A stretch of DNA of 64,000 bases, from positions 68,672,558-68,736,557 of the forward strand of contig NC_081181.1 of assembly GCF_029867415.1 (NCBI RefSeq), in the 5' to 3' direction. The translations under genes and the position numbers were made by a program. The stretch comes from Vicia villosa. Its lineage: Eukaryota > Streptophyta > Magnoliopsida > Fabales > Fabaceae. Positions 10,721-21,680 of the stretch are shown one piece after another; the stretch's first letter is position 1; each line of letters begins with the position of its first letter. Below the pieces are notes generated by a model. That model was not told the origin of the DNA. It saw only the letters and a program-made list of their open reading frames with translations, and did no database searches.

Positions 10721-11346
10721 TGATAAGCTGTCGCGCGCAGATCAAAACGAATGATTTTTAAATTGTATTATAGCAAAAATGGCTTGAGTCGTATCGCAAG
10801 GATTCTTGTAATTTCAACCAAATTAAATCGAATTGGGGGGTTTAATTCTGAATCGGTTTATAATAAAAATGATTATAAAATAAGCTGTTATGAAATAAGT
10901 GATTATAGCACAAACAAATTCACTGCCTCGGGTTCTACTTATCATCGATTGCTACAACTACAGTCTCTATCCTATTTGAACACAATATCATTCAACAAGC
11001 ATGATCGACATCATAAGATATATATTCCTATTGTCGGATTAAGCATACGGTTAAAGATATCGCAATTTAACAGTTAAGCAGAGTTGAATTGCGTTCAAAA
11101 GTCAAGAACATATATTAATCAAGTTTAATCAAGAATATTACATGGAAATTGAATTAAGAAAACAACGATCATATAATATTATTGAAAGGAATAGAATTCT
11201 AATTGCCGTTATAACAATCTCAAAGTTTTGAATCTGAATACAACAAATTTGTTCGGAAGGTATTAGTTCTCCATGAGTTCTACAAAGCGTAAAATTTTTC
11301 TCGTGAATAGTGAAAAACGTGACAATGAACAGTGTACGACTTTGGT

Positions 11347-11812
11347 GACTTTAGCATTTATAAGTGGGAGAATCCACTCACCTATTACCTTAAGGTTTTA
11401 GGTGGACAAGTGGTGTGTCTCCCACAAAGGTGTGTTGCTTAAAGGAATGTCCCAAAAAATTAACAATGCTCTCGAACTCGTTAACCTCCCTCGAATTGTC
11501 TCTAATAAATGGTATCATGAGCCTTTGGTTTGAGAAAGGGACCGAATTACTTGTAGTTGAAGAGTCAACGGATGCAAGTGTATGTGGAAGAGAAGTTTCC
11601 ACATGGAGGGGGAGAATTGTAGACTCACACTTAAGGGAGAGTGTTGAGAATAATGCAAGTGTGAGTATGGATAATAGTTCCATATTTGAAATGCATGTGG
11701 TGACTTGAGCATATATAAGTGGGAGAACCCACTCACCTATCACCTTAAGGTTTTAGGTTGACAAGTGGTGTGTCTCTCACAAAGGTGCATAATCCTCAAC
11801 TTTGTATCAATG
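11347..11812 (+). mobile_element. Truncated copia/TRIM-like remnant in LTR of E
   Basis: A ~90-bp stretch with TATAAGTGGGAGA occurs twice (11347-11435 and 11699-11790) in direct orientation. Between the copies lie a primer-site-like TGGTATCATGAGCC (11510-11523), a purine-rich GGAGGGGGAG and a TGTTGAGA start (11642) typical of a copia-type LTR. This is the layout of a very small LTR element: left LTR truncated, interior ~130 bp without genes, right LTR interrupted by F. Lineage uncertain. Confidence 0.4.
11808..11812. other. Target-site duplication of element F (left)
   Basis: CAATG directly before the LTR start TGTTATACC at 11813; the same five bases follow the LTR end at 46589-46593. Confidence 0.9.
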
Positions 11813-12470
11813 TGTTATACCCCAAAATTTGCCCGCGTCTTTTTTTCAAAGAGAAGTCAACAGACTTCTGTCTAAAAATTTGAATTTTTATACAATCTTG
11901 GATTTTTATTTCATAAATATCCTGATTTTATGAATACTCAATTTTTAGAATTTTTTATACAGTATTTTGGTTCGCTGTTCAATTTATTCTTACATAAACG
12001 CCAAATACTGTTTATCACTTCATACACTGTTTATTTGAGAATTATTTTCAGATAAATAATGCTGACGTAGTTGGTACAGAATTAAAATTTGCAGGCGCAG
12101 AGTCCGGGGTTTCAGATTATACTGGTAACAATTAAATTATTATTGGTTTTATTTCCCACTAATTTTTATTTTATACTATATTAGTTTTCAAAGTCTCTTC
12201 TTTTCTTTTCAAATCTCCTTCTTTCAAATCAAATCCTTACTTTATTCTATACCTCTTTCTTTTCAAAACCTACCATATTTTTTTCAAATCCTACTACCAT
12301 TCAAATTTTCCCTTTTACGGTGCCACTCCATTCCCCAACGTCTCTATCTCTCTCTTTTCACTTTATAGATACTCCTCATTTTCCCCATAATTTCTCACGT
12401 CAAATTTCACTCATCTCCCAAATTTCTATCATACTATCTCCTAATCATTTCTCTCTTCCTCTTCCAAAAA

Positions 12471-12636
12471 ATGGCAAAGTGGTGGACTCTTGTTCTTATA
12501 ATCTTCACTGTTTTTACAGTGACCATGTCTTTTTTTTCTGTTTTAACAATCTCGAAGAATGTGGTGTCGGGATGCTTTTGATTCTCCTAGCCATCTGGCC
12601 ATTGTTGATTTTGGCTTGGATTATCAATTGTAATTA
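12471..12636 (+). pseudogene. Membrane micropeptide ORF in 5' LTR, frameshifted
   Basis: Same ATG and N-terminus (MAKWWTLVL) as the intact ORF at 30636-30800. The T-run after the internal Met-Ser codons has eight Ts instead of six, and one further base differs, so the frame is lost about 20 residues in. The two LTRs were identical at insertion, so this is later decay. Confidence 0.6.
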
Positions 12637-14287
12637 GATTGTTTCATGTTTGTCGTGTTTATCATTTTCAAATAGCGTATTGTTCATTATATTTGTCGTA
12701 ATGTTGTGTTTGTTATATTTACCGTTATTTAATATTTGTATTGTCCGTATTAAATATCGTATTTTCTATTGTACTATCGTTTAATTATTGAGATAATATT
12801 ATGTGTGTTTATTGCTAGTTAAATATTTATTTTTCTGTGCATTAAATCCTTTTTAATTTTATTATCAATAGTTTCATTCGCGTACGGTGTACGTTTTGTT
12901 TATTCTGTTTTTGTTTTACTAACAAATCATGTAAATAATTTTCCACAATCCACAACAAAAACAACAAGAAAAAATTAACTTTAAAGTTTTCACTTTAACT
13001 GCTACATTAATACCCGGACGACCAGTTACCAGTCAAACCTCGTTACCGGCGCAATTCCCCACATTTGTACCAACAGTCAATTCAACTGTCACACCTCAAG
13101 GTGTGCACTTCAAATTTCCAAGATTTTTGTTCTATAAGTCTCCTGATACTCACATGATCAGCAGAAACTCAAAACTGCACAAAAATCAGGTACGCCTAAC
13201 TGTCTCCTACACAAACAGTCCCTAACTAGGGTTTTTGTTTTTTTACAGGAGAATGAGTTTTTGAGACCTCAAATGGATTTCACAAATTTCCACATGTCTC
13301 AAAGTACCACCAGACAAATTTTCAAACTTCGATTCGCTCGGACGCACAGTCAACTGCTAAAACGGTCAACAGACGACTAGTTTGGCCAAAAAGTCAACAG
13401 ACAGTCAAAAATGCAATTTTTTGTCAACATCCATATTTTGTCAAAAGATTCAACATTTGATCAATGGTTGATCATAATTCATCAAGAAAAGTTCAAAAAT
13501 CGACAAAATTCCAAGATTCAAAATTAGGGTTTTTAGCTAAAAAGTCAACTGAACTTTGACCAGCCATAACTCTCTCCTCGTTCGTCACAAAAATTGCAAC
13601 CAAAGCTCATTTTGAAGGAAATTCAATTATCTTTCAAATTAAATTGGTCCCATGATCATTGGATTTACCATTTGGGAGATATGAGCCAAGACATTACAGG
13701 TCATTTTCAAAGTCAACAAAAAGCAGTTTTTTGTCAAAGCCCATAACATCAAGATAACTTCTCCAAATGCAAAAAAGCTTCCAAAGTGCCTTGTAGAGGA
13801 CATCTTGAGGATTCCAAAAAGTACAAGAACACATTCATATGATCAAAATTGAGGGAGTTATGCCTTGTTAAAGTTGGCCATTTTTTGGGAAAATACATGA
13901 AATCAACATTGGCCAAACTTGATTTTTTTTCCAAATGGGCCTAATCTTTTGTGATCTAAGCATGTTTCTAAGATACTTAAGGCCATCCACGACCCATTCA
14001 TGATCCATGATGTTTTTATTTCATTTTTGATTTAATTTTATTTCATTTAAAATTAAACTAAGAAGAAATAATGCAAGATAATTGCCAAAGTCTTTGTTTC
14101 TAGAAGTGGCTGCAATTCAAAGATAGCAATCTGGTTGCAGAGGGTGCAGAAGAGTTATGGGCAAGAATGGTTGAGAGCAATGATCAAAGATGGCCATAAA
14201 ATTCAAAGTTCTATCCATGGAAGGAATAAAAAATGGGAAAATATTCCACACTTGATCAAAGGCCAAACTCAGCATTCAATCTTTCTC

Positions 14288-14295
14288 TATAAATA
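14288..14295 (+). promoter_or_regulatory. TATA box of element F 5' LTR
   Basis: TCTCTATAAATAGAGAG context, a textbook plant TATA box. The transcription start is expected near 14320. The same box is at 32450-32457 in the 3' LTR. Confidence 0.75.
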
Positions 14296-16453
14296 GAGAG
14301 CAAGCTTCAGAAATAGAGGACACGAAATCATGGCCCAAAGAATAGCCACAAACATTACAAAACTCACAAAATATCTAAACACTTGTAATTTTCGTTTTCT
14401 TTGTAAAAGCTATTATCAATAAAAACAAATCTTTTCAATCATCTTTTGAGATCATATAGAGTAAGAATGAAACCTTAATATGGTCCCATGAGAGTCATAA
14501 CACGTGCATAGTGTTTTCCATGAACATACATGTACAGCTTTCGTTTTCTATATTAATGCTTGTGTTAATGTAATATGATCACTCTAATTCGTTTCTGACA
14601 CCATTAAGAGGAGATTGGACGTGCTATATGGAAGCCATAAGCCCTAGAACACATGTCACCATTTTTGAGCTTCAAAGCTTTGAAGCTTTCGTTTTCATGG
14701 TTCCATGCATTTTCCGTCCAAACTAATGGTTCCATTGAACTCAGAGACCCTCAATTAGGGGATCTGGGTCGCTTTTGTTGTTTAAAATTAACATTTTTTT
14801 GCAGGTTTGAAGGTGCATTAAACATCGGCGGTTTCGTATGGAAACAGTGGCGGTTTAAAACCGCCGTTATCTGCGTCAGTAGAGAGGAATACGATGATGA
14901 ACAGTTCCTGGACTTGTTGACCTCCACGCGGACGTTCCTAATTGATCAGTCAAAGTCCTCGCTCTCTCTCCGTTTGCGTGGCTGCTCACCTATGACCAGT
15001 CAACTGGTCTCTCCATCCATGCAGGCATCTGTGGGGCCCACCTGAAAAATTTGAATTTCTAAAGATCCAACGCATCTCTTTTGCTCAGCTTACCATGCAC
15101 CCTTCCACGTGTACCATCAGATTCCTTTAAATTCAGATCAAAAGGCCCTGAACAAGCAGTCCACCATATGCCCTCAGACCAATCCACACAGGATCCCTTA
15201 TTTCTATTTTATTTTATTATTTTATAATTAATTTAATTTCACTTCTAAAAATGATTAAAAATAGTTTTAAAAAGCCAAAAATTATTTTAATTTCACTTCT
15301 AGGCTCAGAAAATGTTAAATTATTTTATAACATAAAAATATTTTATTTTTTCTTCATAATTAAAATATTTTGTTAATTAATTAGTATATATGTAAATATT
15401 TACTTTTTAATTATTTCAACCTATCAAAAAAATCAGAAAAAAATATTTTCTTTTTATTAAATTAAGTTTATATATTATAAACTAATTTTGTACATAATTA
15501 GACTATTTTTTCTCTTTAAAGTTTAAGTTACTTGTATAATTATTTTTATAATTATTGTTTAATTAACTTAATAACCTCAAAACAATTCCAAAAATCACAA
15601 AAAAAGTAATTTTATTTTAAAATTAATTAACAAGAAACTTGAACATATTTTAGACTTAATTCTTAGGTTTAAATTTTATTTCTAAATTTTAGCCTTTTAA
15701 TTAGACTAATTATGCTTTTAATTTTAATTAAAACACCATCCAAAAAATCCAAAAAAACCTTTTCCCTTTATCTTATTGCAATTTAAATTCTTAGATAAGT
15801 GTATTAGGTTGCAAATTTCATGTAAATAGCGTAGTTTACATTTCTCGCACAATCGATGTAATAGCGTAGATTTACTTTCCGCATTTTACATTTCCGCAGT
15901 TTAATTCCTGTACATATAAACTGCGTGTATGTCAAGAATAAAAACTGAAGCGCTAGATCACTAATCTCAAGACAAAAAATATCTGAATCAAACACGATCA
16001 CACTTGCACATCTTAGGGTAATCCCTGTTACTCTTTTCAAATCAATCATACTGTTTTAAATGCAATTCAAATTCCTGTTTGTATCCAGTTAGGGAAAATT
16101 TTCTAAAAGAAATAGGAAAGGACCTTATGAAACATAGGGTAGGCCTCCTAATTGCTTGCTCGCAAACAAAATCAAAAACAAACAAGTGTTTTGCATATCA
16201 CTGTTTTTCTCAAAACAAAATTTCAAAAGACTATATCTTGTATAATTCCAAACATGGATATTTACAAGGTTAAAGATCCTTTTCAAACCATCAAAACATC
16301 TTTCAAAAGATAAACACTTTGTATACATCCGCACAAGGATCATTACAAAGTTAATTCTTCACAAAATGTTTAAAACCACATACAAGCATTTCAAGCAAAT
16401 CAAACGATTCAAACAAGTGAGCTAAGCAATTAAGAGCCCATGGATAACCATGG

Positions 16454-16485
16454 ATACAAAGGGTGCTAACACCTTCCCTTTGTAT
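16454..16485 (+). other. Conserved LTR hairpin, element F 5' LTR
   Basis: Stem ATACAAAGGG (16454-16463) pairs perfectly with CCCTTTGTAT (16476-16485); loop TGCTAACACCTT. It lies 158 nt before the LTR end. Homologous hairpins with different stems and the same loop type occur in G and H. Confidence 0.85.
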
Positions 16486-16572
16486 AACCTACCCCCCGAA
16501 CCCAAAATCTCTCAAAGGCCTTTTCCTGTTTCTTTTATAAACCTTTCTTTAATTGGATAAAATAAAAGTCGG

Positions 16573-16582
16573 TGGCGACTCT
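16573..16582 (+). other. Primer-site look-alike in U5 of F
   Basis: TGGCGACTCT is identical to the first ten bases of the true primer-binding site at 16648 and lies 61 nt before the LTR end. The 3' LTR has TGGTGACTCT at the same place (about 46515). Confidence 0.7.
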
Positions 16583-16647
16583 CTGCTTTTCGCAATTCAA
16601 AAAATAAAAAGAAGAGTCAGTTCTCAAAAAAACGGAGGCGATAGAAC

Positions 16648-16665
16648 TGGCGACTCTGTTGGGGA
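16648..16665 (+). promoter_or_regulatory. Primer-binding site of element F
   Basis: TGGCGACTCTGTTGGGGA, four bases after the LTR end. This is the form used by Ogre/Tat elements, matching the 3' end of tRNA-Arg. Confidence 0.85.
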
Positions 16666-17337
16666 TTTCAAAACAAAATGTTTTTAAGAGGGGTTACCTT
16701 AGAGTTTAGATCACTTCGATGCTTTCAATTGTTTGTTTTGTTTGCTCTATTTTTCAAAGGTTTGTTTGGGAATTGGATTTACTTGTGTGAAAGATTCTAG
16801 CCCGAATCTCGAGATACCTTAAGTATGTGGCAATAGACCAAGGAAACTGTACGGCATGTACCGATATGGTTGATCTGGTAGTCATCGTTAGTGCGACACT
16901 TTGGTCTGTACTGATATCCCTTGAATACGATCAAGGAGTATGTTAGGCTTTCGAAATGTCATCAAGCACTAATTTGCCTTAGAACCTTTAGTTGAACTTG
17001 ACTTGTGACCTATTAAGTGACTGGCTTTGAAATTGATCGAAGTTGGTTATCCTCGAGGAATGTTTTGATCGGCCGTCCGAGTGCCATATTGAGATGTTGT
17101 CTCCAAGGATCATAGAACCCGAATACCATTCTAAGACAGGTTTAAACCAACTAAACTTCAATGGGGAGGGTATCACCTATGAACCTCGTGCAAGCCTTTA
17201 AACCTAAGGCTATTTTGTGATTTGTTTGTGTTTTGCACATGTTTGACATCATAACATCATAAACATCATAAACATATCATTTTTCACTAATCATTTCAAG
17301 GACCGAAGAGTTTACTTTTGTTCTATTGTTGCAGGTA
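16666..17337 (+). other. 5' leader of element F
   Basis: About 670 bp between primer site and ORF1 with no ORF of note. A pyrimidine-rich run ending in GCAG at 17334, four bases before the ORF1 ATG, looks like a 3' splice site, so the leader may be spliced; no matching donor was identified with confidence. Confidence 0.5.
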
Positions 17338-17976
17338 ATGGCTCCCGCTACCAGAAATTACATCTGGATCAACATCTTAGCAGTACCACCAGAGTTTAAG
17401 GAATTAATATCAGAATTTCCCAGAAATGCTCAATTCACCGAGAAGCATGGTCACCTACTCCATTTGGTTACCTCAAAATTTGAAGAAGACATGATACGGG
17501 TCCTGTTCCAATTCTTTGATCCCAAACATCATTGTTTTACATTTCCCGATTACCAGCTAGTACCCACCTTGGAGGAATTCTCTGAACTGATTGGGTTACC
17601 TATTCAAGATCAATAACCTTTCACTGGTTTAGAAAAGATTCCGAAGCCTGAAATCACTGCTGCTGCCTTACATTTACGGAAGTCAGAAATCGAGTCTAAT
17701 TGGGAAACAAAGAGTGGAGTCAAGGGTTTGCTTGCTAAGTTCTTGATAGGAAAGGCTCGATAACTATTAAAGGATAGGAGTTACCAAGCTTTTGAAGAAA
17801 TTGTGGCTCTTTTGATATATGGGTTGGTGTTATTCCCTAATCCCGACCAATTCATAGGCGTGCACACTATCAACATTTTTTAACCCGCAATCTGGTACCT
17901 ACTTTGCTGGGAGACATTCTACATTCTCTACACACTCGTACCATGAAAAAGCGAGGGACTCTTATGTGTTGTGTAT
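17338..17976 (+). pseudogene. ORF1 of element F (Ogre-specific ORF), 5' part
   Basis: From the ATG at 17338 the product starts MAPATRNYIW and carries motifs such as RVLFQFFDPKHHCFTF, YQLVPTLEEFSELIGLP and LLIYGLVLFPNPDQFI. These resemble the plant-mobile-domain-like ORF1 that Ogre elements carry upstream of gag; its function is unknown. The matching ORF in G (53567-55562) shows FYDPPLRCFTFQDFQLAPTLEEM at the same place. Stops occur at ~17614 and ~17761 (the latter where CAA would fit), and the frame shifts near 17880. The 3' two thirds are missing, replaced by F1. Confidence 0.7.
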
Positions 17977-20327
17977 TGTAACACCCCTTTTCTAACCCCA
18001 AATATATCATTCAATCACACAGAGTAATCATGCATAAGGAAAAAGGGAGTCACATGTTATTTTCATCACAATGAAAACCTAAAACAAAACATCTAACATT
18101 CTTAGTATGCAAAGATCATATTTGTAACACACGTGTATATCTCATGCTTTCATACATTATGCATAAACGCTTGCGGAAAATAATTGAATTGCTATTAAAA
18201 TTTCAATGAATATATCCCATACTATATTCATCTACCAAATTCGAATTAACATTTAAATCCATAATCTTGGCCACATAGCCTTAAACAACATATCAGAGAT
18301 CTCAACAAATACATCCGAATATCCAACAAAACATAGGAAATAGCAATATCCAAACATAAGCATAAGTCTAAAGAAAATTCCCCCCAAGTGTTACATGATC
18401 AGAGCATATGACTCGCTACCTAATCCAATAACAAAACTCAGGAGCTCCTCGGCTAAATCCTCGGACAAGCTACTACTCGTCGGAACCTGCACGTTACCAA
18501 CGAAGGATAACATTCAAACAGAAGGGTGAGAATTCAACTTCTTATAGAAAAAATAATAATGGGAAATGCAACATAGTTAAGCATACATTTCAAGAATTCA
18601 TCACTCTTCACAAAACATGTATTTATCTCTGATATAAAGTTAACATGTTCAATACTTTTAAGCATCGAAATCAAATTCACAACCTCATATATTGACGATT
18701 TACATGTATACACATATATCACTCATACATATACATATATTCCACATTTCACATCAAATATGTATTAATCACATATATCTCATTCTCATCACATACTCTA
18801 ATTCATATCAAATGATTCATCATTCCACATATATGCATATCAATCAAATTCACATCCACCCATTCATACTACATAATCACACATAATAATATTTAACACC
18901 GACACGTGCGACTCAAGTGTGACTCTATGCGATATGCATGTGGATCCCTCCGTTATCATTTCCGGTCATGCCGATTGTCATTCTCTCAAGACTAGATAAC
19001 CACCTCAAAGCCCCATACTCGTTAAGCTTTCAAACCCCATACTCGTTAAGTTTGGGACAAGTAAATAACCTTCGCGAGATTACCCAACATTGCCACTTTC
19101 AAAGACTCATGCTTGTGTACGTGTGCAACAAAACAAGACTCATGCATTTAAGACGATATCTCTATCTCTTAAACTACACAATCACATCTTTACAACTTTG
19201 CACAACATTACACAACATGAAATTCAATCCAATATCACACATCAATTAGCATTTAGCAATCAACCACATAATTCATGGTATTAACATCTCATAAGGCATC
19301 CATGAACATCGATCATACATGATTCATCCATAACATACATATATAATTACATGTTATTTTCAAATAACATCATAATTAAATTAAACAAATGCCAATCAAA
19401 CCTACTCTATCATAAAGAAAATCTCATTAGCTTTCTAACGCTTCGAACGGCGCATAAAACGGAGTTACGGATCAAAAGTTATGGCCTTTACAAAAATCTG
19501 CCAAAAATAGAATCTGTAGGTCGACGCAAAGAAAGCATAGGTCGACGCATTGAACTCCTGCCACCCTCGGGTATGCGCACGCTGAACCAATAGGTCGATG
19601 TATTCATCAGAAAACCCAGATTTTTGCCTTTTAGGCTGCACAGGTCAACGCAAACCTCTGTGTAGGTCGACCTATGCTGCGTAAAACTCAGAAAATCACC
19701 ATTTTCTTCCCCATTCCCCTCATACAACACCCATTAACCCAAAAACAATCCATACATCAATTAAAAGCAAAATTGGCACACATATGATGTTCCTAATCAT
19801 GTTTCTAACCATGGGTCATTCATACAACACTTTAAACATGAACAAATCATAAAATCTCATTGTTTTATCATAAACCCTAACATTTTCCAAAACTATGAGA
19901 TGAAGAGATGAAAGATTACACAAACACACATTACCCAATCATATAGTCTATAAGAACTTGTATTCAAACCCTTACCTCTTGAATTTCTCCTTCTAACTTC
20001 AAGAAATCTACAATCCTCTTCTCTTCTCTCTTCTACTCTTTTGCCTCTTTTCTCTTCTCTACTTTTCTTTCTATCTAATTTAGGTTAACTCATAAAATTC
20101 TATTCTAACTCTCATTATCTCATTGGGCTTAACCCATCCACTATTCTTATTTCTAATTCCCATTAAGCCCAATAGCTAATTCTAATAAAATTCTACCATT
20201 TATTAATTAGCTAAGTAATATATTACCACACAATCAAATAATTATTACTCAAACAATAATTAAATAAACACACAAATAATTATCAAATATCAAATAATCA
20301 TAATTAAATAAAATCTAATAAAAATAG
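17977..20327 (-). mobile_element. F1, partial chromovirus-type LTR inside element F
   Basis: Starts TGTAACACCCC like the F2 LTR and shares with it the block around CTTCGAACGGCG...CGGAGTTACGG (19430-19485) and a long CT-rich stretch near the right end (20016-20070), so it is a related LTR, probably in minus orientation like F2. It has no proper right terminus and no target duplication. ORF1 of F is cut at the left edge and gag resumes in frame at the right edge with its N-terminus missing. F1 is therefore an LTR relic joined to a deletion of F. Open frames within (18692-18886, 18938-19249) are low-complexity and not genes. Confidence 0.65.
19517..19684. repeat. TAGGTCGACSYA motif cluster in F1
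   Basis: Five copies of a SalI-like palindromic motif: 19517-19528, 19538-19549, 19591-19602, 19641-19652 and 19673-19684. The last, TAGGTCGACCTA, is a perfect 12-bp palindrome. They are arranged as pair, single, pair, just after the CGGAGTTACGG block. Confidence 0.8.
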
Positions 20328-21680
20328 GATGTCCAAGCCTGGAGGTCCAAAAAGGCGCCAATCCCTGAAGTAGTCGGTGAAGGTGATCAAGAAGACAATC
20401 ACAGCAACCAGGGTTCTGCCAAACCCTCTCTCTCTTCTAACGAAGAAGATTATCATTCCGAAGACGAACAGGGTGATAGCAAATACCAGCAGTTGGAAGA
20501 ATGCATGAAAGCTATGGAGATACAGAAAATACCTGGTTTAGACTTCAACGATCTTGGACTCGTCTCAGGGGTTGTTATCCCTCCAAAGTTCAAAATTCCT
20601 ATCTTTGCAAAGTATGATGGAGTCTCTTGCCCAAAGCTACATCTAAGGTCCTATGTGAGAAAGATACAACCTCATACGGCCGATAAAAAATTGTGGATTC
20701 ATTTCTTCCAGGAAAGTCTGCCGGGTACACAACTCGAGTGGTACTACCAACTGGAAAGTGCAAAAGTTCACACCTGGGAAGATTTGGCTACTGCTTTCTA
20801 CAAACAGTATCAATACAATGCTGACCTTGCACCAACCCGTACTCAACTCTGGGGCATGACCATGGCACCAAAAGAAAGCTTCAAAGGGTATGCACAAAAA
20901 TGGAGAGATCTAGATGGAAGGGTTCAACCTCCCTTATTTGATCGCGAGCTGGTCGACATGTTCATGGGCACTTTAACTGGCCCTTTTTACAGTCATTTGC
21001 TGGGAAGCTCGTCGTCAGGTTTCACTGACCTGATATTAACTGGAGAGCGTGTCAAAAGCGGCATTCAAAGCGGAAAAATTCAAGTAGGCTCCTCCTCTGG
21101 TACTACAAAGAGGCTCATCAGTGGGAGAAATGAAGTCAATACAGTGCACAGTCAGAAGGGTCGCAACAAAAGTGATCATCACCAATCTGTAGGGGCTGTT
21201 CTGATCTCTACGTCTGCGCCTCAACAAGATCAACCGCCAAAGTATACGCGTCGGCCAGACGCACCAAGAAGGAACTTCACCAAAATCAACATGCCCATCT
21301 CCCAAGCATTGCAGCACTTGTTAAAAGTAAATCTGATTACATTGAGGGATCCTCCGAAGAATGTCAACACTTCCTCTCCTAGTTATCGCCCCGACGCAAC
21401 ATGTGCATACCATTCCAATTGTCCTGGACATGATGCAGATCACTGTTGGGCCTTGAAAAATAAGATCCAAGACATGATAGATGCTGGGGAAATTGAATTC
21501 GATCCTCCAGAGACTCCAAATGTCATTACCGCTCCTATGCCCAAGCATGACAAGGCCATCAATGTTGTAGATGATGCTTCTCATGTTGCTGATATGATGA
21601 ATTTAACTACTTCCCTCTTAGTTATCAAAACAAAGCTGCTACAATCCGGTTTATTTCTGGGTTGTAATAAGAATTGTTAG
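20328..21680 (+). pseudogene. gag of element F (N-terminus missing)
   Basis: Structural capsid-like protein that packages element RNA in cytoplasmic particles. The frame is open from ~20328; the first Met in it is at 20493. The gag core shows LRSYVRKIQPH, WIHFFQESLPG, WEDLATAFYKQYQYN, LTGPFYSHLLGSSSSGFTDL and a zinc-binding CX2HX5HX4C motif at about residues 303-317 counted from 20493, as in other Tat elements. The same blocks occur in G. The frame closes at TAG 21678 but continues in frame into the protease region, with another stop at 21867, so these are lesions in one gag-protease polyprotein. The N-terminal coiled coil seen in G is lost at the F1 junction. Confidence 0.85.

Larger units (their letters stand above)
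10721..11812 (-). repeat. 3' LTR of element E, left part
   Basis: Begins TGATAAGC and parallels the LTR of B near its end (TCGTATCGCAAGGATT here, GTCGATCTCAAGGACT in B). The LTR continues after element F at 46594-46980, where it ends TGATCA beside a polypurine tract. It also contains the insertion remnant at 11347-11812. Confidence 0.7.
11813..16643 (+). repeat. 5' LTR of element F
   Basis: Starts TGTTATACCCC and ends GGAGGCGATA, where the other LTR has GGAGGCGACA (a one-base change at the terminus). TATA box at 14288; U3 is therefore ~2.5 kb, R/U5 ~2.35 kb. U3 contains the frameshifted copy of a membrane micropeptide ORF (12471). R/U5 contains an AT-rich stretch (15200-15780), a conserved hairpin (16454-16485) and a primer-site look-alike (16573). 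The 130-aa open frame at 14653-15045 is treated as chance. Confidence 0.9.

Noticed and set aside
14653..15045. 130-aa open frame in both F LTRs (also 44595-44987)
   Set aside because: Open in both copies, but 9 of the 12 base differences change the amino acid and no domain is seen; this fits drift of a non-coding LTR.
16079..16343. Short frames on both strands in F U5
   Set aside because: No domain and AT-rich sequence; shadows within the LTR.
20643..21584. Minus-strand frames opposite F gag
   Set aside because: Antisense shadows of the gag frame with no domain.
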